Shown: positions 5,897-7,482 of the stretch, in pieces
Layout of the letters: each line of letters starts with the position of its first letter
Position numbering within the stretch: position 1 is the first letter of the stretch
Assembly: GCA_003523185.1 (NCBI GenBank)
Contig: DPGN01000074.1
Coordinates: 1-7,482, forward strand
Length of the DNA stretch: 7,482 nucleotides
Source: Halieaceae bacterium
GTDB taxonomy: Bacteria; Pseudomonadota; Gammaproteobacteria; Pseudomonadales; Halieaceae
Direction of reading: 5' to 3'
Program-made: the position numbers and the translations under genes
The notes under the pieces: model-generated
Told to the model about the DNA's origin: nothing
The model's database searches: none
What the model saw: the letters and a program-made list of their open reading frames with translations, nothing else

Positions 5897-6269
5897 CTCC
5901 GCGGTTTTGCTGGTAGAAGACAATGACATCAATCGCGACATGCTGACGCGACGATTAACGCGAGCAGGCCTCACAGTCATCACTGCCGCTAATGGTATCT
6001 CTGCATTAGAGATGATGCGAGAACATCAGCCAGGCGTTGTGCTCATGGATATGACATTACCTATTCTTGATGGCTGGGAGGCCACACAGCAGGCGAAAAA
6101 AGATCCTGTCATTGCCGACATACCGATAATCGCGCTGACGGCACATGCGATGGCGGCAGACAAAGAGCGCGCCATGAACGCCGGGTGCAGTGAATACGAA
6201 ACCAAACCCATCGACTTTCCCGCCCTGCTTGCAAAGATTTATCAGTTCCTAGAAGGCAGTGACGTATGA
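5889..6269 (+). CDS. Single-domain response regulator (DivK/CheY-like receiver)
   Basis: A 126-residue receiver domain with no output domain, so it probably acts by protein contact or as a phosphate shuttle in the cytoplasm. All receiver landmarks are present (numbering from the ATG): Glu10-Asp11 in LVEDNDINRDML, phospho-acceptor Asp54 in VVLMDMTLPILDG, Thr84 in IIALTAHAM, and Lys106 in ETKPID. The stretch IIALTAHAMAADKERAMNAGC closely resembles Caulobacter DivK, more than a transcription-factor receiver. A GTG at 5886 directly precedes the ATG and could be used (127 residues). The ATG was preferred as the stronger codon. Either start overlaps the cyclase end (8 or 11 nt), and the stop overlaps the kinase start in ATGA. 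This suggests it belongs to one relay with both neighbours (inference): as a competitor for, or intermediate to, the cyclase's own receiver. Confidence 0.95.
   Translation: MGNSAVLLVEDNDINRDMLTRRLTRAGLTVITAANGISALEMMREHQPGVVLMDMTLPILDGWEATQQAKKDPVIADIPIIALTAHAMAADKERAMNAGCSEYETKPIDFPALLAKIYQFLEGSDV
6251..6256 (+). promoter_or_regulatory. Ribosome binding site of the histidine kinase gene
   Basis: AGAAGG, 9 nt before the ATG at 6266 and inside the receiver gene. Together with the ATGA overlap it fixes the kinase start and points to translational coupling. Confidence 0.55.
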
Positions 6270-7482
6270 TCACTGCACGCCTCGGGCTCCGATCTCGCCT
6301 CTACCTCGCGTCAGCTTCGATATTGATGCTGTTCGCATTCAATGTCGCTACTCACCTTTGGGGCAGTTACGCGCGAAGCGAAAGTGTCATGGCTTATCGT
6401 ATTGCAACAGAGGCAACGGGCCTCGTAAGGGGGATTCAACAGGGTCTGGCAACGGAGCATCAGCGCGTCCAGGTATTGGCGGCACTCCGCGAAACCAATG
6501 CTCCTATCCGGGCGACACAGCGCGATCAGGCCAATGCTGAACTCACCTCAATTTCTGACCAGCTACGTGCCTTGGGTGGGCTCAGCGAGGTACAGACCGA
6601 GACAGAGTTCCGTGAGTTTTACAAAGCAGCATCGGACCTGCTTGACGAGTGGGTTCAGTTTTATCGCAATTACAACAACTCCAGCTTGCCCACACGTCTG
6701 ACGGCAAATGCCTACGACAACACCATCGACAGCCTGCGGACACTGGCCGATCAGCAGAGCGCGGTGGCCTTGGAACGGTCAACAGTAATCGACAACACCA
6801 TTCAACTTACCGACCGCATTACCATCATTGCCTTCGTTAGCTCCATCACAATCACCTTGGTTCTGATATTGACGCTGATCAGAACGACAAACGCCTCGCT
6901 GTTCAGATTGCGTGTTGGTGTGGAGCGTTTTGGCGCGGGCGATTTAACCCACAGAATCGACGAAAATCGCGATGCGGGCGAGATTGCTAACCTCGCTCAA
7001 ACATTTAATGAGATGTCGGCATCGCTGCAGACCGCCATGTCAGACCTCAACGAGGCTCGTGCTGATGCAGAGGCTGCTAATGAGGCGAAGAGCATGTTCC
7101 TCGCCAACGTCTCACATGAATTACGGACACCACTGAACGCCATCATTGGCTATTCCGAAATGCTCCAAGACGAACTGGGAGATGGTGACGCGATAGATCG
7201 CGATCAATTTCATCATGACCTCACGACCATTATTTTTTCGGGTCGACAGTTGTTGGCGCTCATCAATGACATCTTAGATCTTTCGAAAATCGAGACGGGC
7301 AAAATGTCTGTCAGTGTCGAGCCTTTCAATGCGGCAGGATTGGTGGTTCAAGTCTGTGATGCACTGTCGCCGTTGTTAGCGCAAAACAATAACAAACTTG
7401 AACTCGATATCAGTGGTGCACAGGAGTCGGATATCGAGAGCGATCCCGCAAAAGTCCAGCAGATACTCACCAACCTCTTTTC
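6266..7482 (+). CDS. Membrane sensor histidine kinase (HAMP, HisKA), cut at the window end
   Basis: The frame is open from the ATG at 6266 to the last base (405 codons plus 2 nt), so the C terminus is missing. A short basic N terminus (MITARLGLRSR) leads into a first membrane helix (about 12-32). An extracytoplasmic sensor region of about 150 residues (33-184) is probably helical and matches no sensor fold I can name. A second membrane helix (about 185-205) follows, then a HAMP linker (about 206-258, including RFGAGDLTHRID) and a coiled coil rich in Ala and Glu. The HisKA domain has phospho-acceptor His284 in FLANVSHELRTPLNAIIGYSEML and ends INDILDLSKIETGKM. The ATPase domain has begun, and the window ends at the N-box (DPAKVQQILTNLF). 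The ATGA overlap with the receiver gene makes that receiver and the upstream cyclase likely targets. A further C-terminal receiver or HPt domain beyond the window cannot be excluded. Confidence 0.95.
   Translation, partial: MITARLGLRSRLYLASASILMLFAFNVATHLWGSYARSESVMAYRIATEATGLVRGIQQGLATEHQRVQVLAALRETNAPIRATQRDQANAELTSISDQLRALGGLSEVQTETEFREFYKAASDLLDEWVQFYRNYNNSSLPTRLTANAYDNTIDSLRTLADQQSAVALERSTVIDNTIQLTDRITIIAFVSSITITLVLILTLIRTTNASLFRLRVGVERFGAGDLTHRIDENRDAGEIANLAQTFNEMSASLQTAMSDLNEARADAEAANEAKSMFLANVSHELRTPLNAIIGYSEMLQDELGDGDAIDRDQFHHDLTTIIFSGRQLLALINDILDLSKIETGKMSVSVEPFNAAGLVVQVCDALSPLLAQNNNKLELDISGAQESDIESDPAKVQQILTNLF

Noticed and set aside
6026..6840. Short frames over the receiver and kinase genes (6026-6211 and 6582-6782 minus; 6259-6540, 6498-6701 and 6649-6840 plus)
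   Set aside because: The kinase frame from 6266 is open to the window end and has TM, HAMP and HisKA features in the right order; these short frames are out of phase with it or antisense.

Overview
The window looks like chromosomal DNA of a gammaproteobacterium. The guaB-guaA pair transcribed divergently from xseA is the arrangement known from Escherichia, Pseudomonas and relatives, and GuaA, GuaB and XseA can be aligned by eye with the E. coli proteins almost without gaps. Base composition looks moderate (roughly 50% G+C, estimated by eye). The sensory cluster to the right would suit a free-living, possibly aquatic member of the class, but that is inference. I see no tRNA, rRNA, mobile element, CRISPR array or sign of recent transfer. 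Coding density is very high, and the longest gene-free stretch is about 129 bp.

Left half (1-3657): housekeeping genes. On the minus strand, guaB (IMP dehydrogenase) is followed after 44 bp by guaA (GMP synthase, cut by the window edge after 234 codons). Together they convert IMP to XMP to GMP. A good sigma70-type promoter (TTGTTC, 17 bp, TACAAT) lies upstream of guaB. On the plus strand, xseA encodes the large subunit of exonuclease VII. It runs convergently into the next gene with only 25 bp between stop codons.

Right half (3683-7482): a signalling locus. A CRP/FNR-family regulator (minus strand) is divergent from a three-gene plus-strand run. The first gene of that run encodes an unusual protein with a histidine-kinase-like H-box helix pair, a receiver domain and a class III nucleotide cyclase. 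The second is a single-domain DivK/CheY-like receiver. The third is a membrane histidine kinase (TM-sensor-TM-HAMP-DHp), cut by the window end just inside its ATP-binding domain. The three genes overlap at their ends (8-11 nt and 4 nt), as in a translationally coupled operon.

How the signalling genes may work together (inference): the kinase senses an extracytoplasmic cue and phosphorylates the lone receiver and/or the receiver of the cyclase. The cyclase changes its output of a cyclic nucleotide. The CRP-like protein encoded next door could bind that nucleotide and control transcription, perhaps including the shared 129-bp promoter region. The cyclase carries Glu and Gly at the two positions that normally select the purine, so its product (cAMP, cGMP or other) cannot be assumed.
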